Part shown: in pieces, positions 24,454-30,891 of the stretch
Layout of the letters: every line of letters starts with the position of its first letter
Numbering within the stretch: position 1 is the first letter of the stretch
Source: Bacillota bacterium
GTDB lineage: Bacteria > Bacillota > Sulfobacillia > JAJZYS01 > JAJZLH01
DNA length: 64,000 nt
Direction of reading: 5' to 3'
Assembly (NCBI GenBank): GCA_021850485.1
Contig: JAJZLY010000029.1
Span: forward strand, 1-64,000
The notes under the pieces: model-generated
Told to the model about the DNA's origin: nothing
The model's input: only the letters and a program-made list of their open reading frames with translations
Database searches by the model: none
Position numbers and translations under genes: made by a program

Positions 24454-24495
24454 TGAGTCATGCCGAACCGGCCACCGATGCCGGGAAGGCTCGTC

Positions 24496-24571
24496 GCTGA
24501 CGTAGCTCAGTCGGTAGAGCACCTGCATGGTAAGCAGGAGGTCCCCGGTTCGATCCCGGGCGTCAGCTCCA
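24496..24571 (+). tRNA. tRNA-Thr(GGT)
   Basis: A complete cloverleaf: acceptor GCTGACG/CGTCAGC, D-arm GCTC..GAGC, anticodon stem CCTGC/GCAGG with loop ATGGTAA (anticodon GGT), T-arm CCCGG/CCGGG, encoded CCA. Its 3' 46 bases are repeated exactly at 26290-26335, marking it as an integration target. Confidence 0.96.
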
Positions 24572-24572
24572 G
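24527..24572 (+). repeat. attL-like copy of the 46-bp repeat, inside tRNA-Thr
   Basis: From the anticodon loop (ATGGTAAGC) to one base past the CCA, identical to 26290-26335. The tRNA side stays functional. Confidence 0.88.
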
Positions 24573-24582
24573 CGAAAAAGTG

Positions 24583-24606
24583 GTCCCCGCGCGTTGCGCG
24601 GGGACT
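24583..24606 (+). terminator. Intrinsic terminator after tRNA-Thr
   Basis: A perfect 10-bp stem GTCCCCGCGC / GCGCGGGGAC with a three-base loop, followed by TTTGGG, 11 bases after the CCA. Confidence 0.75.
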
Positions 24607-24617
24607 TTGGGTTTCGA

Positions 24618-25418
24618 TCACGGCGATTTGTGGGCTGTCACGAACAGGTAATCCCCCGGTAACGACCCGTCCCCCATCTGATCTTTCAAGCGTTTGAATC
24701 TGCCGGTGGCGACGTCCGCCTGCAGGCGGGTGAGGCCTTCTTGAAGTTCGTCAGGGGAAGCATTCGCAAATGAAGAGATGCCCGTGCGCACCGCGGGATC
24801 GAGATAGAACTCCGGGTGGTGTTTTCCCGCGTAGAGGAACAGGTCGACGGGATTCTCTTCGATCCAATACGGGATGGAGATGACATCGGAAAAACCGGCG
24901 TCCTGGAGTAGCGCCTTGACAGTGCTGACTGATGGCATAGAGTCTGCAGACTGCTCAATGAGGCGCGGAAAGTATTCCCGCAGCCAGTAGCGTTGGATTT
25001 GCGCGGGATCGGCGGTGAATATGCAGAATCGTCCACTATCGAGAAGAATGCGAAAAGCTTCGCGGAACACTTGCGGCAGGATGGAAGTCATGTGGTGAAG
25101 CGCAAGAATGCATGTCGCCCCGTGCAGCGATCGATCGGCGAACGGGAGTGAGGACGCCTCGGAGACGTGCCAATCGATAGTGGGTGCCTTGGATCGCGCC
25201 TGAGCGATCATGGCCGGCTCGGCGTCTACTCCGCTCATGCGGATTTGGAGGGCGGAGAGAGCAATAGTGTAGTTCCCGGTGCCGCAGGCGATGTCGACAC
25301 ATGTGTGTTCGGGTTGGAAGTCGAGCAACTTGAAGAGCTGTCTTACAATGGCAGGTTCGGCTCGACGCGTTCGGTCGTAGTCCGGCCCGAGGTCTGCGTA
25401 CAGAGACGTGACTACCAC
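24618..25418 (-). CDS. Class I SAM-dependent methyltransferase (islet cargo)
   Basis: A 266-residue soluble methyltransferase. Motif I is CVDIACGTGNYTIALSA (about residues 40-56), followed by the acidic-loop GVDAEPAMIAQARSKAP, motif LPFADRSLHGATCILALHHM, and a REAFRILLDSGRFCIFTADP strand. The type resembles UbiE/Methyltransf_11 small-molecule enzymes, not DNA methylases (no NPPY or PC motif). The substrate is unknown. The GTG start has GAGGAG almost adjacent, so the start is not certain. It lies between the tRNA-side attachment repeat and hicB. Confidence 0.8.
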   Translation of the reverse strand: MVVTSLYADLGPDYDRTRRAEPAIVRQLFKLLDFQPEHTCVDIACGTGNYTIALSALQIRMSGVDAEPAMIAQARSKAPTIDWHVSEASSLPFADRSLHGATCILALHHMTSILPQVFREAFRILLDSGRFCIFTADPAQIQRYWLREYFPRLIEQSADSMPSVSTVKALLQDAGFSDVISIPYWIEENPVDLFLYAGKHHPEFYLDPAVRTGISSFANASPDELQEGLTRLQADVATGRFKRLKDQMGDGSLPGDYLFVTAHKSP

Positions 25419-25451
25419 TCCTCTTCGCCCGGCACGGCTGCGTGCCCAGCG

Positions 25452-25877
25452 TTAGTCGACCAACACCAACCTACGCCCGAGTGCGCGCATCACTCGATCG
25501 ACCGTTGCAAGGGTGGGGTTGGACCCAGAGCGCTCCCACTTTTGTACAGCTTGAAAGGTTACGTCGAGCCGTCTGGCCAATTCGACCTGGGTGACTCCGG
25601 CCCGCTCGCGCTCCAGGCGAAGTAGTACCGGCCACCCGACACGCGGATCGGGTTCGATCCACACTAAGTCTTCTCCAGAATCAAGCCCGTTTGGCGGCCA
25701 CGGGATCGCATCTCCGCGGTCTAGCATGGCTCCAAGCACGCCGGTCAGGGCTTCCCGTGCCGCGGACTTGGCAGACTCAACGTCAACCCCGAACGTGAGC
25801 ACATTGTCGAGAGGAGTGAGCGACTTCGAGTATACGACCCCGTCTTCGGTCCAAGTGCGGAACGGGTACTGCAGCAT
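25452..25877 (-). CDS. hicB: HicB-type antitoxin with C-terminal XRE helix-turn-helix
   Basis: A 141-residue antitoxin. Residues 1-65 are a HicB-like RNase H-fold domain (YPFRTWTEDGVVYSKSL, SAKSAAREALTGVLGAML). Residues 80-141 are an XRE DNA-binding domain (LERERAGVTQVELARRLDVTFQ, then QAVQKWERSGSNPTL). HicB neutralises HicA and represses the operon. The ATG at 25877 overlaps the hicA stop (ATGA), so toxin precedes antitoxin, as is common for hicAB. Confidence 0.85.
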   Translation of the reverse strand: MLQYPFRTWTEDGVVYSKSLTPLDNVLTFGVDVESAKSAAREALTGVLGAMLDRGDAIPWPPNGLDSGEDLVWIEPDPRVGWPVLLRLERERAGVTQVELARRLDVTFQAVQKWERSGSNPTLATVDRVMRALGRRLVLVD

Positions 25878-26059
25878 CAAGGTCGCCTAACCTCCCTTCG
25901 AATGGCGGCGACCAGGCCCGGGGGCAGATCTCTTGATCCGTGCACGGGCACGGGGATCGGCCGCCTCCCTGGCTTGACCATGATGTGGTGGGAACCCTCG
26001 ATCCTGTCCAGGAGCCAACCTTGGCTCTCCAGTTCCCTGATCAAGCCCTTCCCCGTCAT
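25877..26059 (-). CDS. hicA: HicA-type mRNA interferase toxin
   Basis: A 60-residue toxin with the double-stranded-RNA-binding-like fold. Typical features: GKGLIRELESQGWLLDRIEG, the catalytic His in GSHHIMVKPG, and the closing strand PIPVPVHGSRDLPPGLVAAI. HicA cleaves mRNA and tmRNA. ATG at 26059 starts at the family N-terminus; the frame extends upstream through the promoter but without homology. It is the first gene of hicAB. Confidence 0.9.
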   Translation of the reverse strand: MTGKGLIRELESQGWLLDRIEGSHHIMVKPGRRPIPVPVHGSRDLPPGLVAAIRREVRRP

Positions 26060-26065
26060 GCCAGC

Positions 26066-26087
26066 AGTATACAACTCTTGGGTTGTA
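26066..26087 (-). promoter_or_regulatory. hicAB promoter and candidate HicB operator
   Basis: On the minus strand TATACT (26066-26071) lies 6 bases before the hicA ATG. An exact inverted repeat TACAAC-6-GTTGTA (26070-26087) overlaps it, consistent with HicB autorepression and a near-leaderless transcript. Confidence 0.55.
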
Positions 26088-26153
26088 ATGGCGACGAGTC
26101 GGACGGGCTTCAGAAATGGGGCCAAAAATGGGGCCGTAGGTCTTGCATCTTGG

Positions 26154-26258
26154 TGTAACTCGATGGAACCTACTGCACATCAGGCCACTGCGACGAGAGC
26201 AGGAAAACCGCTCCAGAGGCAGAATCACAGCATACTACTGCATCTAAATGTAACTCGA
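26154..26258 (+). repeat. Direct repeats near the attR side (candidate integrase arm sites)
   Basis: TGTAACTCGA occurs at 26154-26163 and again at 26249-26258, each followed by a GGAAC/GGTAAC-like sequence. The second copy is 31 bases from the attR repeat. Short direct repeats of this kind near an attachment site resemble arm-type integrase sites. Confidence 0.35.
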
Positions 26259-26289
26259 GGTAACTAGCCGTTTCGGCCTGAAGACCTAA

Positions 26290-26335
26290 ATGGTAAGCAG
26301 GAGGTCCCCGGTTCGATCCCGGGCGTCAGCTCCAG
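26290..26335 (+). repeat. attR-like 46-bp tRNA-Thr 3' fragment
   Basis: Identical to 24527-24572. The 5' half of the tRNA is absent, so this copy cannot fold as a tRNA. A 5-bp GC stem plus TTT (26350-26369) follows, perhaps the terminator of the ancestral tRNA. Confidence 0.88.
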
Positions 26336-26854
26336 AACTAGACCCACTGCCCGCAAGGCTAGCGGGTTTCACATTTCCGGGCTCCGGCCCCGAGTGGGGC
26401 AGTTGGTGCAAGAGCTGGTGCACGGCCTCTCGAATCGAGGCGTGGCCAGTCTGGACGGGCTGTCTCGAGTTTGAGCGGAGTTTTCGCGAGAGCCGCACGG
26501 CACATGGGTTCGCGGGCGCGAGAAAATTCGTTGGCACGACAAACCTGCTTCCTGCCCGCTGCCGGCCGGCCCAATGTTTCAGCATGACGGACTCAACTTG
26601 ATGGCTATTCTCTCTGTAACCTGCTTCTGGACCGTGTTTGAGGGGCAGGGTGAGCCCGCCAGGTAGATGAAAGAGCGGGTGGACGGTGGTACACTACCAG
26701 CGGGGCGATCGTAAGCGCCGTGCTGGGCCGTGAGTAAACCAGCGGAGCGCCAGATTCCGAACCCGGAGGACGAGGATCCGACTCCCTCCGGCCCTGCTAA
26801 ATGTCCTCAGCGATCCCTTTGCATGCAGCTGTCAGACTCGCGGGGGTGCAAGTC
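26336..26854. other. 519-bp gap without a supported gene
   Basis: Frames here have poor codon use, and those crossing 26290-26335 are antisense tRNA artefacts. It holds a weak hairpin at 26350-26369 and an extended -10 (TGGTACACT, 26687-26695), which could start the transcript of the DUF4160/DUF2442 pair. Confidence 0.5.
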
Positions 26855-27116
26855 GTGCCACCCACCGTCCTCAATAGAACAGGGCTTTCGCTTTCGGTTC
26901 TACTCCAGCGACATGGGCGAACCCCCGTACATCCACGCTGTCCACCATTCGGGACCCGCGAAGATTTGGCTTGTGCCGGTCTCGATCGCCCGTTCCAGCG
27001 GGCTCAGTCGGGCACAGGAGCGGCAGGCGGTCAACATCGTCAGCCGACACCACCAGGAATTGATGGAGGCATGGCAGAGGTTCGCAGAGAGAGGAGGCCC
27101 GGACCTTGATCGTTGA
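26855..27116 (+). pseudogene. DUF4160 protein, apparently frameshifted near its start
   Basis: From about codon 7 the product is a standard DUF4160 domain: GFRFRFYSSDMGEPPYIHAVH, AKIWLVPVSIARSSGL, then ERQAVNIVSRHHQELMEAWQRF. Family members begin with a short MPTVL-like segment; that segment (VPPTVL, GTG at 26855 behind GGGGGTG) is in a different frame. Deleting one A at 26873-26874 joins the two. Otherwise translation must start upstream in the main frame (an open frame from 26730), giving an unusual extension. So it is either a frameshifted gene, a sequencing error, or an extended variant. It overlaps the DUF2442 gene. Confidence 0.65.
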
Positions 27117-27420
27117 CATGGACCCGACCATCATTGCCGTGTCCGTAGCGGACGGCAGCATCCGGGTGTCCCTTCGGGATGGACGCCAGGTGAGCGCTCC
27201 GGTGCGCTGGTTCCCGCGGCTCGAGGCCGCCACGCCGACACAGCGGGAGCAGGTTGAGATCGACCCTGCCGGCACGGCTCTGCACTGGCCAGAACTGGAC
27301 GAGGATATCGACGTGAGCGCCTTCTTGGCCAAGGAGCACATCGCCACCTCGCCGATCGCCTCGCTACTCGTCTCTGACGACGGCTCACTGGCGGAGACCG
27401 CTCGGCGGGGCAGACCCTAA
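27106..27420 (+). CDS. DUF2442 protein (partner of DUF4160)
   Basis: A 104-residue protein of the DUF2442 family: VSVADGSIRVSLRDGRQVSAP, VRWFPRLEAATPTQRE and the hallmark ALHWPELDEDIDVSAFLA. DUF4160 and DUF2442 genes are very often adjacent and behave like a toxin-antitoxin-type pair in genome surveys, though the mechanism is not established to my knowledge. The TTG at 27106 has GGAGG 8 bases upstream; an ATG at 27118 is the alternative. The start lies inside the DUF4160 gene, so the two are coupled. Confidence 0.8.
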   Translation: MIVDMDPTIIAVSVADGSIRVSLRDGRQVSAPVRWFPRLEAATPTQREQVEIDPAGTALHWPELDEDIDVSAFLAKEHIATSPIASLLVSDDGSLAETARRGRP

Positions 27421-27520
27421 GGCCAAGAGCCACGTCTCAGGGTGGGGACCGAGATCATCAGGGTGAGCCGTGTTACGGGCGAGCAGGCCGGGCGTTCGCC
27501 CACAACGAAGAACGCGGCTC

Positions 27521-27690
27521 ATGTCCAACGTGGTGCCCCGCCCCCGCAAGGGCGACCGACCAGACCGGCCCACCAGGTGGTCGCTCACCTGGCGGGCAAC
27601 CCGCCCGGACGGGACCTCCCAACGTCTCTACGAAACGTTCTCCGGCACCATGATGGCGGGCGCCAAGGGACGGGAACATAGACGAGGGTC
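27521..27690 (+). pseudogene. Fragment resembling an integrase N-terminal arm-binding domain
   Basis: About 50 codons from ATG 27521 resemble the start of phage or island tyrosine integrases: a basic lead, then TRWSLTWRATRPDGTSQR and ETFSGT, the three-stranded sheet that binds arm sites. The frame stays open to 27847 but homology stops, and no core-binding or catalytic (R..HxxR..Y) part is present. It would be a leftover integrase of the nearby islet or of a second element. Recognition is by pattern only. Confidence 0.35.
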
Positions 27691-27913
27691 GTCGCGATCG
27701 ATGACTGTCGTACCCAGCCCCAAGTTTGTCCCGGTGTTGACACAGCGTGCCTATGAACGGATGTTGATCATCCGTTCCGTCCAGGTGCTGCCCCGTTCAG
27801 GGTCTCGTACAATTGCACTGGCGTCGAGTTGGAGATCGGCTGGGTGACCACGGCCCACGCAGTTTGAACAGACGGTGCAGCGACTGGTAAACGTCAAGTA
27901 AAAGTGGGCCAAT

Positions 27914-27966
27914 GGGTATGGGCCTGTTGACCCGGTCTGTGGAACCGATAGGTATGGGCCCATACC
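27914..27966. repeat. GGTATGGGCC repeats and 16-bp palindrome
   Basis: GGTATGGGCC occurs at 27915-27924 and 27951-27960; the second copy extends into the perfect palindrome GGTATGGGCCCATACC (27951-27966). It may be a transposon end or a resolvase/regulator site; no gene claims it. Confidence 0.6.
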
Positions 27967-28077
27967 AATAGACGCCCTGGCGTGCTCCGTCATCATGGCA
28001 GGCCCGCTGCCGCCGCCTGGGTCATGTCTCGCCAAGGGGTGTAAAAGCGATTCACTCGGGTTCGAGCGTTATGTAGT

Positions 28078-28361
28078 CTAAGCGCTGATCGCCAGCGGTT
28101 CCGGTTCAAGTGGCGAGATGGCTGGCACGGACCCGTGGGGACCCAGCAGCAGGGCCATCGACTCCTGACTGAAGTAGAGGCGGTCTGCCGCCGACCACTC
28201 GTCGTTCTGCTCCATCAGCACGGCGGCGCCCAGTCGGGTCAGGGCGCTGCGGTCGGGGAAGATGCCCACCACCGAGAAGCGGCGGGCCAACTCCCGGTTC
28301 AGCCGCTCCAGGCCGTTGGTGGACCGGATCCGCCGCCAGTGTGCAACCGGGAAGATAGGGT
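28078..28361 (-). pseudogene. IS256-family transposase, C-terminal remnant
   Basis: About 94 codons on the minus strand match the end of a mutator-type transposase: FPVAHWRRIRSTNGLERLNREL, then RRFSVVGIFPDRSALTRL, then DEWSAADRLYFSQESM. The catalytic DDE region is missing and the frame is closed by a TAG just 5' of this block, next to the catalase stop codon. So the 5' two-thirds of the element has been deleted. Confidence 0.82.
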
Positions 28362-28370
28362 GCTAACGAC

Positions 28371-29873
28371 TCAGCGTTGGTGGCTCGCCACAGCGTTCGC
28401 AACCGGCGATGGTAGCGGCCGGCCGAGCCCGGATCCAATCTCACGCCCCAGTTCGGCGTCGACATTGGTCCAATAGGCGACCACTTGATCTTGAACCGGG
28501 CTTGAAACCTGATCGCTGGCGTGGCCCACCACGTTGGACACTAGGTGAGCGCGGTCGGCTGCGCTCAAGACATCACGCACCAAGGTCCCGGCTTGGCCGA
28601 AGTCGTCGTCCTCCCGGTGCAGGTCGTAGGCGTAGCGGCCGATCTCCTGGCCCTCTACGGACCATCCTAGATCCACACCAGCGGCCCCATCAGCCACTGG
28701 TCCGCCATACGAATTGGGGGCGTACACGGGCTGGGCGTCGGCATGGTGATAGGTCATGGCGCCCTCCTTATTGTAGGAGTGCACGGGAACCTTGGGGGCG
28801 TTGATCGGCAGCTGCTCATAGTTGGGGCCGATCCGGTGCAGGTGCGTGTCGTGGTAGGAGAAGATGCGGGCCATCAGGACGCGATCTGGACTGAGTCCGG
28901 TGCCTGGCACCAGGTTGGCCGGCGAGAAGCCGGCCTGTTCCACCTCGGCGAAGAAATTCGCCGGATTGCGATCCAACACCAGGCGGCCGACCGGGATCAG
29001 TGGGTAATCCTGGTGCGGCCAGACCTTGGTCAGATCGAACGGATTGAAGCGATAGTCCGCGGCCTCAGCAAAGGGCATCACCTGCATCTCAAGTCGCCAC
29101 TCTGGCGCTTCACGGCGGGCGATCGCCTCACTCAGGTCCCGGCGGTGGAAGTCCGGATCCTCGCCTGCCATGGCCATAGCCTCGCTGGCCGTGAAATTCT
29201 CGATCCCTTGTGCCGTCTTGAAGTGATACTTGACCCAGTAGCGCTCGCCACCGTCGTTGACGCAGGAGAAGGTGTGCGATCCGAAGCCATTCATGTGCCG
29301 CCAGCTGCGCGGGGTGCCGCGGTCGGACATCAAGATCGTCACCTGATGCGCCGACTCTGGAGACAGGGTCCAGTAATCCCACTGCATGTCGTTGGAGCGC
29401 AGTCCGGTGTCCGGGAGGCGCTTTTGCGAGTGGATGAAGTCCTGGAACTTGGAGGGGTCCCGCATGAAGAAGACCGGCGTATTGTTGCCGACCAGGTCGA
29501 AATTACCCTGATCTGTGTAGAACTTCAGTGCGAAGCCGCGGGGGTCTCGCAGGGTATCCGGGTAGCCTTGCTCGCCGGCCACGGCGGAAAAGCGGGCGAA
29601 AACCGGCGTCCGTTTGCCGACTTTGGCCAGGAAGCTGGCCTTGGTGAACCACCTGACGTCGTCTGTCACCTCAAAGAAGCCGTGGGCACCCGAGCCCTTG
29701 GCGTGCACCACTCGTTCTGGCACGCGTTCCCGGTTGAAGTGCTGCATTTTTTGGACCAGGTAATGGTCGTGCAAGACGATCGGGCCTGTGGGACCGACGG
29801 TCAGAGAATACTCGTCGCTGGGTGCGAGGATGCCAGAGTCGGTGGTTGTCGACGGTACTGTGAGCTTCTTCAC
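28371..29873 (-). CDS. katA: Monofunctional haem catalase
   Basis: A 500-residue small-subunit clade catalase that dismutates hydrogen peroxide. The catalytic His is about residue 57 in VVHAKGSGAHGFFEV, the catalytic Asn lies in LVGNNTPVFFMRDP, and the proximal haem Tyr in RIFSYHDTHLHRIG. GTG at 29873 follows AAGGACAGG; the longer frame runs through the promoter. A gap-free stop (TGA) at 28371 lies about 10 bases from the IS256 remnant, so the element stopped just short of the gene and may have removed its terminator. Confidence 0.94.
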   Translation of the reverse strand: MKKLTVPSTTTDSGILAPSDEYSLTVGPTGPIVLHDHYLVQKMQHFNRERVPERVVHAKGSGAHGFFEVTDDVRWFTKASFLAKVGKRTPVFARFSAVAGEQGYPDTLRDPRGFALKFYTDQGNFDLVGNNTPVFFMRDPSKFQDFIHSQKRLPDTGLRSNDMQWDYWTLSPESAHQVTILMSDRGTPRSWRHMNGFGSHTFSCVNDGGERYWVKYHFKTAQGIENFTASEAMAMAGEDPDFHRRDLSEAIARREAPEWRLEMQVMPFAEAADYRFNPFDLTKVWPHQDYPLIPVGRLVLDRNPANFFAEVEQAGFSPANLVPGTGLSPDRVLMARIFSYHDTHLHRIGPNYEQLPINAPKVPVHSYNKEGAMTYHHADAQPVYAPNSYGGPVADGAAGVDLGWSVEGQEIGRYAYDLHREDDDFGQAGTLVRDVLSAADRAHLVSNVVGHASDQVSSPVQDQVVAYWTNVDAELGREIGSGLGRPLPSPVANAVASHQR

Positions 29874-29928
29874 GGTACACCTGTCCTTCGCTTGCACACC
29901 CCATCCGACAGCACAAACGAGCTGAGAG

Positions 29929-29942
29929 ATTATGCCAATAAT
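29929..29942 (-). promoter_or_regulatory. Inverted repeat upstream of katA
   Basis: ATTAT-GCCA-ATAAT (5-bp arms) lies 56 bases before the katA start and overlaps a possible -10 (CATAAT). It is reminiscent of Fur/PerR-type sites but too short to assign. Confidence 0.35.
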
Positions 29943-30014
29943 ACTCTTTAGTGCCTGGGAAATAAACGCCGACGGCCGTAACCCGAAGCGCACCGCGCCG
30001 CCGTGTACGCCTCG

Positions 30015-30764
30015 TTACTGACGTCCGTACCGATCGGCCAGACGAACCACGTCATCGGCCTGTGGACTGGACACCTCGACCACGCGCAGATCATCGTCGG
30101 CACTAATGCGGTGAACGGTCCCTGGCTCCACGGTGACCGAGTAGCCGGGGCCGACGAGCACCTCGTTATCGCCGATCTGAAACCGACCCCGACCCGAAAC
30201 CACCCACAGAGTCTCCAGCTTCTGGCGGTGGTACTGCAGTGAGAGGGCATGACCAGCCCGCACCTCAATCAGCTTGCCCAGGTAACGATCGGTTTCGGCC
30301 CACCAAATCTCACGGCCCCAAGGCTTCTCGACGATCCGAAACGGGGCGGCTGTGCTCTCCGCAAGGGCGCCGTCAGCGACCATGCCGTCACCAGGGGACG
30401 GCCCGTCCCACTCCCGCACACTGATGCCGCTGGCCAATACGCCAAGGGCCATGCGGTCGGAGATCCCTACGACGTGCGTGGTGTCCAGACTCGGGCACGC
30501 TGAGCGCACCCGCTCCACCACACTGGCACTGCAAACCACATATAAAGACGGCAGGGGGACGGTGGCGATCAGCCAGGCCATGACGGCGGAAAAGTGGCTT
30601 TGGCCGGCGACCAGTGGCTGCAAGGCATCCTCACCAGCGACCTGTACCAAAAAGCCCAGTGCGGCCACCTCTTTTGCTCGATTGCTGCCATTGGGGCCAC
30701 GTGCGGGCCGGCTCTCTCCAGGTGTCTTAACGGAGATCCCGAACAACACCCAAACCGCACGCAC
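30015..30764 (-). CDS. Cupin protein of the mannose-6-phosphate isomerase type II kind, with unrecognised N-terminal region
   Basis: A 249-residue frame. Residues about 140-240 are a single cupin: EKPWGREIWWAETDRYLGK, ALSLQYHRQKLETLWVVSGRG, PGYSVTVEPGTVHRI, as in the C-terminal domain of ManC/GDP-mannose pyrophosphorylases and in small mannose-6-phosphate isomerases. The metal ligands (QYHRxKxE, H) are present. Residues 1-130 (for example AALGFLVQVAGEDALQPL, VVGISDRMALGVLASG) look genuinely coded but I do not recognise them. The true start is uncertain; the upstream GTG has no clear ribosome site. It is divergent from an NCS1 permease. Confidence 0.65.
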   Translation of the reverse strand: MRAVWVLFGISVKTPGESRPARGPNGSNRAKEVAALGFLVQVAGEDALQPLVAGQSHFSAVMAWLIATVPLPSLYVVCSASVVERVRSACPSLDTTHVVGISDRMALGVLASGISVREWDGPSPGDGMVADGALAESTAAPFRIVEKPWGREIWWAETDRYLGKLIEVRAGHALSLQYHRQKLETLWVVSGRGRFQIGDNEVLVGPGYSVTVEPGTVHRISADDDLRVVEVSSPQADDVVRLADRYGRQ

Positions 30765-30891
30765 ACCACATCAGTCTGCGGTTCCTTCGGTCGCAGGGAA
30801 AGGGGGCACTTCACCGGAACCATCCGCCGCGCGTCCGGCTCCATCGGCATCATTGGTGAGCTGTGATCATTCTTGAGAGGACTGAGTTCGC

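Larger units (their letters stand above)
24527..26335. mobile_element. 1.8-kb tRNA-Thr-integrated islet (methyltransferase + HicBA)
   Basis: Bounded by exact 46-bp direct repeats, one inside tRNA-Thr(GGT) and one that is only a 3' tRNA fragment. All three genes inside lie on the minus strand. The methyltransferase gene looks lower in GC than the flanks. There is no integrase inside, so the islet is either mobilised in trans or is the residue of a larger element held by its toxin-antitoxin pair. Confidence 0.8.
27421..28077. other. 657-bp decayed region between DUF2442 and the IS remnant
   Basis: Apart from the integrase-like fragment no gene is supported. It contains GGTATGGGCC repeats with a 16-bp palindrome (27951-27966) and, near 28020-28048, sequence that may be the terminal repeat of the IS256-like element. 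It reads as a scrapyard of mobile-element ends. Confidence 0.45.

Noticed and set aside
24331..24621. Minus-strand frame encoding ADARDRTGDLLLTMQ
   Set aside because: This peptide is the well-known artefact of translating tRNA genes antisense. The same artefact recurs at 26286-26585 over the attR tRNA fragment.
26126..26285. Integrase C-terminus upstream of hicA
   Set aside because: A short minus-strand stretch (KTYGPIFGPISE) recalls integrase tails, but nothing upstream resembles the catalytic domain.
28743..29951. 402-codon plus-strand frame
   Set aside because: Antisense of the catalase gene, whose active-site motifs are complete.
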